A DNA stretch of 28,239 nt. It comes from Gammaproteobacteria bacterium UBA6173 (GTDB lineage Bacteria > Pseudomonadota > Gammaproteobacteria > Pseudomonadales > Pseudohongiellaceae). Below are positions 1 to 8,220 of this stretch, one piece after another. How positions within the stretch are numbered: the first letter of the stretch is position 1; the number at the start of each line of letters is the position of its first letter. The position numbers and the translations under genes were made by a program. Where the stretch lies: NCBI GenBank assembly GCA_002422225.1, contig DITX01000148.1:1-28239 (forward strand), read 5' to 3'. The notes under the pieces were generated by a model. It saw only the letters and a list, made by a program, of their open reading frames with translations, ran no database searches and was not told where the DNA came from.

Positions 1-543
1 TTTATTCAAGTGAATGACCAATGTGGCACTGCTGTGCCGGGTGTATGGGCGGCAGGTGACTTGGTGCGAGGCCCGATGCTTGCCCACAAAGGCATGGAAG
101 AAGGTGTCATGGTGGCCGAGCGTATCGCGGGCAAAAAGACACAAGTTAACTATGATCTGGTGCCGTTTGTTATTTACACGCACCCGGAACTGGCATGGGT
201 TGGCAAAACTGAGCAACAGTTAAAAGAAGAAGGTGTTGAGTACAATATTGGTACCTTCCCATTCAGCATCAATGGTCGCGCGATGGCAGCCAATGAATCA
301 GCTGGTCTGGTCAAACTGATTGCTCACGCCAAAACTGATCGAATTCTGGGTTGCCACATTCTTGGCCCAAGTGCTGCAGATCTCACACAACAGATTGCAA
401 TTGCAATGGAGTTCAGTGCCAGTGCAGAAGATATTGGTCTGACAATGTTCTCCCACCCGACATTGTCGGAAGCAGTACACGAAGCAGCACTGGCTGTCGG
501 TGGACATGCCATTCATGCTGTCAATAAACGTAAGCGCAACTGA
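1..543 (+). CDS. lpdA: Dihydrolipoyl dehydrogenase (E3), C-terminal part only
   Basis: The reading frame is open from the first base, so the 5' part of the gene lies outside the window; about 180 C-terminal residues are present. They hold the end of the FAD domain (VWAAGDLVRGPMLAHKGMEEG, the usual GD-containing FAD motif) and the interface domain, ending with the HPTLSEAVHEAA stretch that carries the catalytic His-Glu pair of this family. E3 reoxidises dihydrolipoamide to lipoamide with NAD+ in the 2-oxoglutarate and pyruvate dehydrogenase complexes. The two genes that follow are sucC and sucD, so this is most likely the lpd copy of a sucAB-lpd-sucCD operon. The redox-active disulfide lies upstream and cannot be checked. 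The call is secure for the family; the assignment to the 2-oxoglutarate complex rests on context. Confidence 0.95.
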   Translation, partial: FIQVNDQCGTAVPGVWAAGDLVRGPMLAHKGMEEGVMVAERIAGKKTQVNYDLVPFVIYTHPELAWVGKTEQQLKEEGVEYNIGTFPFSINGRAMAANESAGLVKLIAHAKTDRILGCHILGPSAADLTQQIAIAMEFSASAEDIGLTMFSHPTLSEAVHEAALAVGGHAIHAVNKRKRN

Positions 544-575
544 TTCATGCGCTTTTTTTATAGAGGAAATAACGA

Positions 576-1742
576 ATGAATCTACACGAGTATCAGGGAA
601 AGCAGCTGTTTGCTGAGTACGGCCTCCCGGTGTCTAAGGGTTTTGCGGTGAATACGCCCGAAGCTGCGGCAGAGGCCTGTGACAAGATAGGCGGCGATAT
701 GTGGGTCGTAAAGGCTCAGGTGCATGCCGGTGGACGGGGCAAGGCAGGTGGGGTCAAACTCGTAAAAAGTCGCGAAGACGCCAAGGCATTTGCAGCCAAT
801 TGGTTGGGAAAGCGCCTGGTCACTTATCAGACTGATGCCAATGGTCAACCGGTAAATCAGATTCTGGTGGAATCCTGCACTGATATCGCTAAAGAACTGT
901 ATCTTGGCGCCGTGGTAGATCGTTCATCACGTCGTATTGTATTTATGGCGTCCACTGAAGGTGGTGTCGAGATCGAGAAAGTTGCTCACGATACGCCTGA
1001 GAAAATTCTGAAGGCCACTGTGGATCCATTGGTAGGCCCTCAGCCTTATCAGGGCCGGGATCTGGCGTTTCAGCTGGGCCTGACTGGTGACCAGATCAAA
1101 CAGTTCACCCAGATATTTATGGGGCTTGGAAAACTGTTTGCTGATTACGATCTGGCATTGTTGGAAATCAACCCGCTTGTTATCAAAACCGACGGCAATC
1201 TGCATTGCCTCGATGCAAAAATCACCATCGACGGCAATGCCATGTACCGCCAGCCCAAGCTCAAAGCCATGCATGACCCATCACAAGATGATCCGCGCGA
1301 AGCGCATGCAGCCAGTTTTGAACTTAACTACGTGGCCCTGGAAGGTAACATCGGCTGCATGGTAAATGGCGCAGGACTGGCCATGGGAACCATGGATATT
1401 GTTAACCTGCATGGCGGCAAACCTGCCAACTTCCTGGACGTAGGTGGTGGTGCAACTAAAGCACGTGTCACTGAAGCCTTCAAAATCATCCTGTCCGACA
1501 GCAATGTCAAAGCTGTACTGGTCAATATTTTTGGTGGCATTGTGCGTTGCGACATGATTGCAGAAGGCATCATTGGTGCAGTCAAGGAAGTGGGTGTACA
1601 AGTTCCGGTGGTTGTGCGTCTGGAAGGCAATAATGCCGAACTGGGTGCAAAAGTGCTGGCTGACAGTGGCCTGAACATTATCGCGGCAACCAGTTTGACC
1701 GATGCTGCGCAGCAGGTCGTCAAGGCTGCGGAGGGTAAATAA
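576..1742 (+). CDS. sucC: Succinyl-CoA synthetase (ADP-forming) beta subunit
   Basis: This is the TCA-cycle enzyme that converts succinyl-CoA to succinate while phosphorylating ADP or GDP; the beta subunit carries the ATP-grasp nucleotide site and the succinate site. The product is 388 residues, the same length as E. coli SucC. Visible family motifs are the N-terminal MNLHEYQGKQL, AGGRGKAGGV (51-60), LEINPLV (196-202), GNIGCMVNGAGLAMG (257-271) and NIFGGIVRCDMIA (317-329). A good Shine-Dalgarno sequence (AGAGGA, 562-567) precedes the ATG. The stop TAA overlaps the sucD ATG by one base, so the two subunits are translationally coupled. It lies 32 nt after lpdA in the same direction. Confidence 0.98.
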   Translation: MNLHEYQGKQLFAEYGLPVSKGFAVNTPEAAAEACDKIGGDMWVVKAQVHAGGRGKAGGVKLVKSREDAKAFAANWLGKRLVTYQTDANGQPVNQILVESCTDIAKELYLGAVVDRSSRRIVFMASTEGGVEIEKVAHDTPEKILKATVDPLVGPQPYQGRDLAFQLGLTGDQIKQFTQIFMGLGKLFADYDLALLEINPLVIKTDGNLHCLDAKITIDGNAMYRQPKLKAMHDPSQDDPREAHAASFELNYVALEGNIGCMVNGAGLAMGTMDIVNLHGGKPANFLDVGGGATKARVTEAFKIILSDSNVKAVLVNIFGGIVRCDMIAEGIIGAVKEVGVQVPVVVRLEGNNAELGAKVLADSGLNIIAATSLTDAAQQVVKAAEGK

Positions 1743-2614
1743 TGAGTATTTTGATAAATAAAGACACCAAGGTTATCTGTCAGGGTTTTACCGGGTCACA
1801 AGGTACCTTCCATTCCGAGCAGGCGATTGCATATGGCACTCAAATGGTGGGTGGTGTTACACCGGGTAAAGGTGGTACAACTCATCTGGGTTTGCCAGTA
1901 TTCAATACTGTTCGTGAAGCTGTTGAGGCCACCGGTGCTGATGCCAGCGTAATTTATGTGCCAGCGCCTTTTTGCAAAGACTCGATTCTTGAGGCTGCCA
2001 ATGGTGGTATCAAGTTGATCGTTTGTATCACCGAAGGCATACCCACGCTTGACATGCTGGATGCCAAAGTCAAATGTGACGAACTGGGTGTGCGTTTGAT
2101 TGGACCAAACTGCCCGGGCGTGATTACTCCCGGCGAATGCAAAATTGGCATTATGCCAGGGCATATTCATCTGCCCGGCAAAGTTGGTATTGTTTCAAGA
2201 TCAGGTACATTGACGTACGAAGCAGTCAAACAGACTACGGATGCAGGTTTTGGGCAGTCCACATGTGTTGGTATCGGCGGAGATCCAATTCCCGGTTCAA
2301 ACTTCATTGATATTTTAAAGATGTTTGAAGCAGATCCTAAAACTGAAGCGATTGTGATGATCGGTGAGATTGGTGGCAGTGCGGAAGAAGAGGCAGCAGC
2401 CTTTATCAAAGCAAATGTTACCAAGCCCGTTGTGTCATATATTGCCGGTGTCACGGCACCGGCTGGCAAACGCATGGGCCATGCCGGGGCCATTATTTCT
2501 GGTGGTAAAGGTACTGCAGATGAAAAGTTTGCAGCGCTCCAGGATGCAGGTGTTCGGACTGTTCGCAGTCTGGCAGATATTGGTAAAGCATTAAAGGAAG
2601 TGACTGGTTGGTGA
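1742..2614 (+). CDS. sucD: Succinyl-CoA synthetase alpha subunit
   Basis: This is the alpha subunit, which binds CoA and carries the phosphohistidine intermediate. The product is 290 residues (E. coli 289). The CoA-binding Rossmann region begins near the N-terminus (CQGFTGSQGTFHSEQA, 13-28), GPNCPGVITPGECKIGIMPG spans 121-140, and the active-site histidine is His247 in the sequence RMGHAGAIISGGKG. The start codon overlaps the sucC stop (TAATG), the usual arrangement for this equimolar pair. The gene ends the operon: a perfect 11-bp hairpin begins 8 nt after the stop. Nothing is unusual in the protein. Confidence 0.98.
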   Translation: MSILINKDTKVICQGFTGSQGTFHSEQAIAYGTQMVGGVTPGKGGTTHLGLPVFNTVREAVEATGADASVIYVPAPFCKDSILEAANGGIKLIVCITEGIPTLDMLDAKVKCDELGVRLIGPNCPGVITPGECKIGIMPGHIHLPGKVGIVSRSGTLTYEAVKQTTDAGFGQSTCVGIGGDPIPGSNFIDILKMFEADPKTEAIVMIGEIGGSAEEEAAAFIKANVTKPVVSYIAGVTAPAGKRMGHAGAIISGGKGTADEKFAALQDAGVRTVRSLADIGKALKEVTGW

Positions 2615-2621
2615 TGCACCA

Positions 2622-2648
2622 GTCATGGGCGCTTCATGCGCCCATGAC
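2622..2648 (+). terminator. Strong hairpin just after sucD
   Basis: A perfect 11-bp inverted repeat (GTCATGGGCGC / GCGCCCATGAC) with a 5-nt loop starts 8 nt past the sucD stop. No run of T follows, so it does not look like a classical intrinsic terminator. It may protect the 3' end of the sucCD mRNA or mark a Rho-dependent end. Confidence 0.5.
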
Positions 2649-3032
2649 CTGCGTCGGTGCGAAAGCCGCATAGAGCAAGGGTTCGGCGTAAAAAAAATCT
2701 CCTTCGGGAGGTTCAAAAATTCAAACATCCTGTGTTAGTCTTGGATCGAGAATTCGGCAGGGAGCCTCGAATTTACGCCAAATCGCTTCATCCGGGCTGC
2801 TTTTGTTACCTAATAACTCACGACAGGTTTATTCGTGTGAAAAGGTAACTTGGTGGCTTGATTTGTGCAGAGCTTTGAGCACTCAAGGATTGTTGTTGTT
2901 TTGGGATTTACCTCCGGATTGTTAGTTTGTCCGGCTCCTGTTACAGGCAGGTTATGGGTAATAATAAAGAAGAAGAGAAGATGTCACATCCGGTGTTGCG
3001 CCGGGGTGTTTAATAAAATAACAGGATGGCAC
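2649..3032 (+). other. Gene-free gap between sucD and the TonB cluster, with structured elements
   Basis: The roughly 420 nt between sucD and the DUF3450 gene hold no convincing gene. A small open frame at 2657-2848 is Arg/Lys-rich and has no Shine-Dalgarno sequence or family look. Visible structure includes an AATCTCC-TTCG-GGAGGTT hairpin at 2696-2713, which carries the very stable cUUCGg tetraloop; an imperfect AATTCG/CGAATT stem around 2750-2775; CCTGttaCAGG around 2937-2947; and a CCGG/CCGG stem near 2989-3003. There is no T-run after any of them. The gap must carry the promoter of the TonB operon. The best -10-like string is TAATAA near 2960, but no good -35 pairs with it, and I see no clear 19-bp Fur box. 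Confidence 0.5.
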
Positions 3033-3824
3033 ATGAAAAACCGTCGAATATTTTCAAAGGTTCTGGTTCCACTCGCGTCGCTGCTGGTGATCGGAACGGC
3101 CAAAGCTCAAGACGTTGATACCAGCGACCTTGATCGGGCACAAAGTATAGTTGCCGAGACCACTCAGGTAGCTGCTCAGGCTCAACAGAATATTAACCGC
3201 CTCTCGAACTCAGCTAGCTCCCTGTTCGAAGAATTCAAACTTGAAAGCGATAACCTTGAAGCGTTGTTGGTGCTTAATGCCAACTGGCGTCGTCAGGTTG
3301 CGATTCAGGAACAAGAACTCAATACCATCATTGAGTCAGTTGCTGAAGTGCGCAACGTGACTCAAGAGCTTCCACTGCTGATGAATCGCATGATTGCAGG
3401 TGTCGAGCAATTTATTGAATTGGATATGCCGTTCCACATTGATACTCGTAGAGCGCGAATCCAGTTTGTGCGAGATGCGATTGATAACCCGAACGTGTCC
3501 ACTGCCGAGCGCTTCCGTCAGATTCTGGTGTTGTTCCAGACTGAAAACGCCTACGGGCGCACGCACGAAACTTATGCCACGACATTGCCAATTCAGGGTG
3601 TTGACCGCGATGTAGATGTTCTGCGTGTAGGTCGAGTTTCATTGGTATTCCAGACTAAGGATCGTAACCTCAGCGGTGCTTGGGATGCCCAGACACGTCA
3701 GTGGGTTGTGCTGGATGCGACTGAGTACCGAAACGCAATCCGTACTGCAATCAACGTGTCAAGCGGCATGATTGCACCTGAAATTATTGACCTACCAATT
3801 GTTGCGCCGGAGTTAGCACAGTGA
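3033..3824 (+). CDS. DUF3450 family periplasmic protein of a TonB2-type system
   Basis: The product is 263 residues if translation starts at the ATG at 3033, which has AGGA at 3023-3026 at normal spacing and opens a clear signal peptide (hydrophobic core at about 10-20, cleavage after AKA25). The open frame runs 56 codons further upstream, but that part is not protein-like. The mature protein is mostly helical, with an early coiled-coil-like Gln/Glu-rich region (about 35-110), as is usual for DUF3450. In Shewanella- and Vibrio-type genomes this family sits first in the exbB-exbD-tonB cluster with a TtpC-like protein, as here. Its biochemical role is not established; a periplasmic accessory role in TonB energization is inferred from context. 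Its stop overlaps the next GTG start (GTGA). Confidence 0.85.
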   Translation: MKNRRIFSKVLVPLASLLVIGTAKAQDVDTSDLDRAQSIVAETTQVAAQAQQNINRLSNSASSLFEEFKLESDNLEALLVLNANWRRQVAIQEQELNTIIESVAEVRNVTQELPLLMNRMIAGVEQFIELDMPFHIDTRRARIQFVRDAIDNPNVSTAERFRQILVLFQTENAYGRTHETYATTLPIQGVDRDVDVLRVGRVSLVFQTKDRNLSGAWDAQTRQWVVLDATEYRNAIRTAINVSSGMIAPEIIDLPIVAPELAQ

Positions 3825-5215
3825 AGAAGAACATAATCAAATTAGCAGGCATTTCCTTAACAGGGCTGTTCCTTGCCGTGTCAACACAGGCTTTTGCTCA
3901 GCAACCGGCAGCCAATCTTGCAGAACTGCTCCGTAACGTTGAGCAAAACCGCGTGTTGGAGTCAGCAGAAGCACGTGAGCGCGAACAGCGTTTCCAGCAG
4001 CAAGTGAACCAGCAACAACAGATCTTGCAAGAGACCCGCACTGCCATCACTCAGGAAGAAGCTGAGAACGCGCGATTGGAGGGTGTTTTCGACGCCAACC
4101 GTCAACTGTTGACCGAGCGTCGTGCTCAACTGCGCGAAGTACGAGCTAACCTGAACGAACTACTGGGTACTATCCAGGGTGTGGCCGGTGACTTCCGCGG
4201 TGTGTTTGAAAACTCACTGATCAGCGCCCAGTATCCTGGCCGCAGCGAGTTTCTGGATAACTTTATCACACGTGTTGCTAGTGACACTGAACAAGTGCGA
4301 GTTGATGAAATCGAGCGGTTCTGGTTCTACATGCAACAGGAGCTGGTTGAATCTGGTAGAGTTGTAAAATATCAAGGCACGGTTGGATTGCCTTCAGGTG
4401 AACAGGAAACCCGCACAATCACACGAGTTGGGTCATTTAACGCCATCGCAAACGGCGATTATTTGTCATACACCGGTGCCGTAGGCCATTTGCAAGTGCT
4501 GCCGCGCCAGCCAAATGCTGATGTTGTTGGTCGTGCCAAAGCACTGGAAAACGCTTCCTCAGGGTTGCTTAAAGTTGGAATCGATCCGACCGGTGCACTG
4601 GGTGGCAGTCTGATGGCAAACTTGATTAACTTCCCGACAGCCTCAGAGCAGGTACGTCAGAATGCCGGTACCATCGGGTTCACTATTATTGCACTCGGTG
4701 CGATTGGTGTACTTGTTGGTCTCTTGCGTTCGTTCATACTGACACTGGTTTCGGCTAAGGTGAGTGCACAAATCAAGTCTGGTAAAGCTAACAAAAACAA
4801 TCCACTGGGTCGTGTATTGCTAGTTGCTGAGTCCAATCCGAATGTCGATACGGAAACCTTAGAGCTTAAACTTGGCGAAGCAATTCTTCAGGAAACCCCT
4901 GCTCTGGAAAGCTTGCTGACGATGATCAAGATTATCTCTACCATTGCGCCCCTGATGGGTCTGCTTGGTACCGTAACTGGTATGATTCAGGTATTCCAGC
5001 AGATTACCGTGTACGGTGCTGGTGACCCGACAATCATGGCAGGTGGTATCTCGATGGCTTTGATGACTACAGTATTAGGTATCGTGGCTGCAATTCCTTG
5101 TATCCTGATGCATGCTTGGGTTAAGAGCAAAAGTGACCGGATCATCCATGTGTTGGAAGAACAGGCCACCGGCATTATCGCCAAGAAAGCAGAAGCTTCT
5201 GGCAAGCAGGCATAA
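3821..5215 (+). CDS. MotA/TolQ/ExbB proton-channel family protein with periplasmic coiled coil (TtpC-like)
   Basis: The product is 464 residues with a GTG start overlapping the previous stop. A signal peptide (cleavage after AFA26) is followed by a Gln/Glu-rich coiled coil (about 35-120), a periplasmic domain to about 280, and three membrane segments (about 285-307, 372-394, 412-434) making up a TolQ/ExbB-like domain with the typical PLMGLLGTVTGMIQVF stretch. This layout, a long secreted N-terminal part fused to an ExbB-like module, is that of TtpC, which Vibrio TonB2 systems need in addition to ExbB and ExbD. It should form or modify the inner-membrane proton channel that energises TonB. Family membership is clear; that it is a functional TtpC is inferred from architecture and neighbours. 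Confidence 0.88.
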   Translation: MKKNIIKLAGISLTGLFLAVSTQAFAQQPAANLAELLRNVEQNRVLESAEAREREQRFQQQVNQQQQILQETRTAITQEEAENARLEGVFDANRQLLTERRAQLREVRANLNELLGTIQGVAGDFRGVFENSLISAQYPGRSEFLDNFITRVASDTEQVRVDEIERFWFYMQQELVESGRVVKYQGTVGLPSGEQETRTITRVGSFNAIANGDYLSYTGAVGHLQVLPRQPNADVVGRAKALENASSGLLKVGIDPTGALGGSLMANLINFPTASEQVRQNAGTIGFTIIALGAIGVLVGLLRSFILTLVSAKVSAQIKSGKANKNNPLGRVLLVAESNPNVDTETLELKLGEAILQETPALESLLTMIKIISTIAPLMGLLGTVTGMIQVFQQITVYGAGDPTIMAGGISMALMTTVLGIVAAIPCILMHAWVKSKSDRIIHVLEEQATGIIAKKAEASGKQA

Positions 5216-5224
5216 GGGGGTTTC

Positions 5225-5746
5225 ATGTATTTTGCACTGCTCGATGGTTATGAAGCAATCGGGGACTTCATGGCGAGAGGCGGGAATGTTTTGTGGATTA
5301 TCGCATTGCTCCTGCTGATCAAATGGTCTTTGATTTTCGAGCGGATCTGGTTCCTGCACTCTACTCACTCCAAGAGGGTCAAACAGACCCTCGCGGTGTG
5401 GGCTGGCCGGTCCGAGACCCGTTCATGGCGTGCACAACAGATACGTAACATGATGATCTCCGAAGCCTCTCTGGATTTGAGATCTACCTTGCCGTTGATT
5501 GAAGCGCTAGTGGTGATCTGTCCCTTGCTTGGACTTCTGGGCACTGTAACAGGCATGATTGAAGTGTTTTATGTAATGGCTTTGACGGGTGGTGGTGATG
5601 CCAAGTCGATGGCGGGTGGAGTCTCTAAGGCAACAATTCCGACGATGGCTGGCATGGTAGGCGCACTGTCCGGTATCTTTGCTTATAACTGGCTAAAACA
5701 TCGTATCGATCGCGACCTTGAACTGCTTGAAGACCACATGGCCTAA
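5225..5746 (+). CDS. exbB: ExbB-type TonB-system proton channel (short ExbB2)
   Basis: The product is 173 residues with a strong AAGGGGG ribosome site 4 nt before the ATG. Membrane segments lie at about 22-37, 89-115 and 136-155. The conserved stretch CPLLGLLGTVTGMIEVF spans about 99-114, and the Gly-rich GGGDAKSMAGGVS loop precedes the last helix. It lacks the longer N-terminal periplasmic part of E. coli ExbB and matches the short ExbB2 form of Vibrio-type TonB2 systems. With ExbD it should form the proton-motive-force-driven motor for TonB. It lies 9 nt after the TtpC-like gene. Confidence 0.92.
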   Translation: MYFALLDGYEAIGDFMARGGNVLWIIALLLLIKWSLIFERIWFLHSTHSKRVKQTLAVWAGRSETRSWRAQQIRNMMISEASLDLRSTLPLIEALVVICPLLGLLGTVTGMIEVFYVMALTGGGDAKSMAGGVSKATIPTMAGMVGALSGIFAYNWLKHRIDRDLELLEDHMA

Positions 5747-5778
5747 GTCAACTTTACAGATTCTGAAAAGGCATAATA

Positions 5779-6186
5779 ATGAAAACAGGTTTAATGAAGA
5801 AACGCGGGGACGATGTAGCAGGGGAGATCGATTTGACTCCAATGCTTGATGTTGTCTTCATCCTGCTGATCTTCTTTATCGTAACCTCAGTGTTTGTCAC
5901 CGAGGCCGGTATCGATGTATCCAAGCCGGAAGCATCAACTGCGGAAGCCCGTTCAAAGGACTTGATTCTGATTGCGGTCAGTGGTGACGGTCAGATCTGG
6001 ATTGACGGTGAGCAGGTTGATCCCCGTTTTATCCGTTCTCGTTTTGAACGCCGTCTGGCTGAAACCCCGAATGCGTCAGTTGTAATTCAGGGTGACCGTG
6101 CGGCGCAAAACGAGCATGTCATGACCATTCTTCGCGCAGCTCGTGATGCCAAAATCGCCGCTGTGTCGATTTCAACGGAGAACTGA
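5779..6186 (+). CDS. exbD: ExbD-type TonB-system motor subunit
   Basis: The product is 135 residues, close to the usual ExbD length. A short cytoplasmic N-terminus leads into a single membrane helix beginning DLTPMLDVVFILLIFF. The aspartate at residue 24 is the conserved membrane Asp (Asp25 in E. coli ExbD) needed for proton coupling. The C-terminal part (about 45-135) is the periplasmic ExbD/TolR domain. AAGG precedes the ATG at good distance. The neighbours ExbB and TonB make ExbD, rather than TolR, the better call. Confidence 0.94.
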   Translation: MKTGLMKKRGDDVAGEIDLTPMLDVVFILLIFFIVTSVFVTEAGIDVSKPEASTAEARSKDLILIAVSGDGQIWIDGEQVDPRFIRSRFERRLAETPNASVVIQGDRAAQNEHVMTILRAARDAKIAAVSISTEN

Positions 6187-6188
6187 AC

Positions 6189-6797
6189 ATGATAGCAATC
6201 CGATGGGTTATGTCTCTTGCGCTGGCAGCGGTTGTAACAATTGCGCTGTTCTACTTCATGCAGGCGTTGATTGCGACGGGTGGCGAGTTGGAACAACGTG
6301 TGAATGTCATACGCGTTGTTGATGCAACCATGCCAGAAATCGTAATGGAAGTTGTTCGTGAAGTTGAGCGTCCTGAAGAGATCGAACAGCTTGATCAACC
6401 GCCGCCCGATGTTCCTGATCGGAATATCAATATAGACGGTGATAGCAACTTAAACATTAGTCGTGAAGTTGTTAACGTTGATCTCGACTTGAACTTCAGT
6501 GCAGGCGGTCTGGGTGCCACAGATGGTGAAATGCTACCTCTGGTTAATATTCAACCAACCTATCCCACGCGTGCAGCTCAACGCGGTATAGAAGGTTGGG
6601 CACAAGTATCATTTACAGTAACTGAGACCGGCGGTGTCCGTGATGTATTTGTAGTTGATGCTGAGCCAGCAGGAATGTTTGACCAGGCATCAATCCGCGC
6701 TGCAGAGCGTTTCCGATTCCAGCCACGGGTTGTGAACGGTCAGCCGGTTGAGGTTCCCAATGTTCAATACGTTTTCCGTTTCCAGCTGGAGGAGTGA
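6189..6797 (+). CDS. tonB: Energy transducer TonB (TonB2-like)
   Basis: The product is 202 residues. An N-terminal membrane anchor (about 5-27), a periplasmic linker (about 30-110) and a C-terminal TonB domain (about 116-202) are visible; the last contains YPTRAAQRGIEGWAQVSFTV, the AGMFDQASIRAAERFRFQPR region and a YVFRF ending. The domain contacts TonB boxes of outer-membrane receptors. The linker is only briefly Pro-rich (DQPPPDVP) and then Asn/Asp-rich, unlike the long Pro-Glu/Pro-Lys linker of E. coli TonB. The anchor shows no clear equivalent of E. coli His20. GGAG at 6177-6180 lies inside exbD, whose stop is 2 nt before this ATG, so translation is coupled. No receptor gene is nearby. 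Confidence 0.93.
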   Translation: MIAIRWVMSLALAAVVTIALFYFMQALIATGGELEQRVNVIRVVDATMPEIVMEVVREVERPEEIEQLDQPPPDVPDRNINIDGDSNLNISREVVNVDLDLNFSAGGLGATDGEMLPLVNIQPTYPTRAAQRGIEGWAQVSFTVTETGGVRDVFVVDAEPAGMFDQASIRAAERFRFQPRVVNGQPVEVPNVQYVFRFQLEE

Positions 6798-6800
6798 TTA

Positions 6801-8171
6801 ATGGCGACTTCATATATGAAACTTAAAAATGTTTTGATGGCCGGTATGCTGGCCGCCTCTGCTGTTGTGCTTCAGGCGACAGTATCTGAGCCGGTATACG
6901 CACAACAGTCGGGTCAAAGCGAGCAGTCCGGGCAGCGCCAACCTCCACCCACGCGCAGCTCAGATACACTGAGTGATCGCGTATACCGTGCGATTTCTGA
7001 AATTCAGGGCTTGATGACCCCTGAAGATACCAGTAAGGAACCAGATTTGGTGGCTGCCAAGCGTGCGTTGGATTCTCTGAACGAGCGTTATGATTCTTTG
7101 AATGACTTTGAAAAATCAACGCTGTTGAACTTTTATACCAACTATTATCTGGCAACAGATGATATTCCAAATGCAATGGCGACTCTCGAAAGGACTTTGG
7201 AGATTGTGAATCTTCGAGAAGATGCTCGTCTGAGAGCACTGCTGAACCTAGGGCAGCTCTATGCATCAGAAGAACGTTTTGATGATGCCATTAGAACCTT
7301 AGGTCAGTGGCGTGACTTGTCAGTTGACGAAAACGCAACGGTGTTCCAGATTCTGGCGCTGGCGTACTACAACAAGCAAGACTATCCTTCGGCAATTCCT
7401 CACTTGATCAGTCATATGGATATGCTGCGTGCTGAAGGGCGAGAGTTAAACAGGAATCTTTATAGTCTACTCAACTTGATGTACATTGAGATGGAAGACT
7501 ATAACAGTGCGCATAACGTCACCAAAACCATGGTTGGCTTGTTTGATGATCCCGCTGATTGGCGTAACCTCTATTCGATCTATGGTTTTCTGGATGACGA
7601 TGGAAAACGTGTTCAGACCATGGAGCTGGCTTATCGAAAGGGCTTTTTTGCCAGCGAAGCGGAATACCTGAACCTTGCTCAGTCCTTGGCCGGTATGGAT
7701 GCGCCAGCGCGTGGTATCAAAATTCTTGAAGATGGTATCGAGAAAGGTGTTGTTGAACAAAATGATACTAATCTACGTCGACTGACTCAGATGTACATCA
7801 TGGCTAGTGAGTTTGAACAAGCACTTGAGCCTGCCAAACGCTTGACTGAATTGGCAAATGACGGCGAATCTTGGGACTACCTCGGTTACGTGTACCTTAT
7901 GAATCGTGATTATGCCAATGCGGCAACCGCGATGCAGACAGCACTTGAGCGTGGTGGTCTGGAAAATCGTGGCGAAGTGCAATTGTCACTGGCACGTGCT
8001 TTGGTCGAGCTGGACCGCTTTGATGAAGCGCTGGCCGCAGCTGAAAGTGCACAAACTGCGGGTCAGAACAATGCCGCGCAATTTGTCACTTTCGTTCGTA
8101 GTTCCAGAGATCGCCATGCGGCATTGCAAGCACGCAAACAGGAATCGATTGCTTACTACCGCCCTCGATAG
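6801..8171 (+). CDS. Periplasmic tetratricopeptide-repeat protein of the TonB cluster
   Basis: The product is 456 residues. The N-terminus is a signal peptide (cleavage after VYA34); an internal ATG at residue 6 could also serve. A short Gln/Ser/Pro-rich segment is followed by TPR-like helical hairpins over most of the protein, seen from repeated patterns such as ALLNLGQLYASEERFDDAIRTL, ALAYYNKQDYPSAIPHL, YLGYVYLMNRDYANAATAM and ARALVELDRFDEALAAA. GGAGG at 6787-6792 precedes the ATG, and the gap to tonB is 3 nt. TPR proteins occupy this last position in similar clusters of other gammaproteobacteria, where they are thought to be accessory factors. The exact role is unknown. The operon ends with the terminator at 8221-8252. 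Confidence 0.85.
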   Translation: MATSYMKLKNVLMAGMLAASAVVLQATVSEPVYAQQSGQSEQSGQRQPPPTRSSDTLSDRVYRAISEIQGLMTPEDTSKEPDLVAAKRALDSLNERYDSLNDFEKSTLLNFYTNYYLATDDIPNAMATLERTLEIVNLREDARLRALLNLGQLYASEERFDDAIRTLGQWRDLSVDENATVFQILALAYYNKQDYPSAIPHLISHMDMLRAEGRELNRNLYSLLNLMYIEMEDYNSAHNVTKTMVGLFDDPADWRNLYSIYGFLDDDGKRVQTMELAYRKGFFASEAEYLNLAQSLAGMDAPARGIKILEDGIEKGVVEQNDTNLRRLTQMYIMASEFEQALEPAKRLTELANDGESWDYLGYVYLMNRDYANAATAMQTALERGGLENRGEVQLSLARALVELDRFDEALAAAESAQTAGQNNAAQFVTFVRSSRDRHAALQARKQESIAYYRPR

Positions 8172-8188
8172 AGTATTCATACTGCCGG

Positions 8189-8215
8189 CTTGAAAAAGTT
8201 GGAGTATGTCCCCAT
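8189..8215 (+). promoter_or_regulatory. Near-consensus sigma-32 (heat-shock) promoter for htpG
   Basis: CTTGAAA (8189-8195), a 14-nt spacer and CCCCAT (8210-8215) match the E. coli RpoH consensus closely. The next gene is htpG, a classical RpoH target. Transcription is predicted to begin near 8222, at the first bases of the terminator stem that follows. Confidence 0.85.
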
Positions 8216-8220
8216 AAAAG

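Noticed and set aside
2690..2713. Intrinsic terminator for the minus strand (CTCC-CGAA-GGAG then T-run)
   Set aside because: No minus-strand gene ends here, and the stem has a C-A mismatch on that strand; the plus-strand UUCG hairpin reading is better.
2705..2725. GGTTCAAAAATTC resembling a tRNA T-loop
   Set aside because: No matching anticodon, D-arm or acceptor stem could be folded around it.
2657..2848. 63-residue plus-strand ORF after sucD
   Set aside because: Arg/Lys-rich with no ribosome site and no family look; it runs across the UUCG hairpin and is likely chance.
2865..3032. N-terminal extension of the DUF3450 ORF
   Set aside because: The extension has no protein-like pattern; the ATG at 3033 has a ribosome site and a signal peptide.
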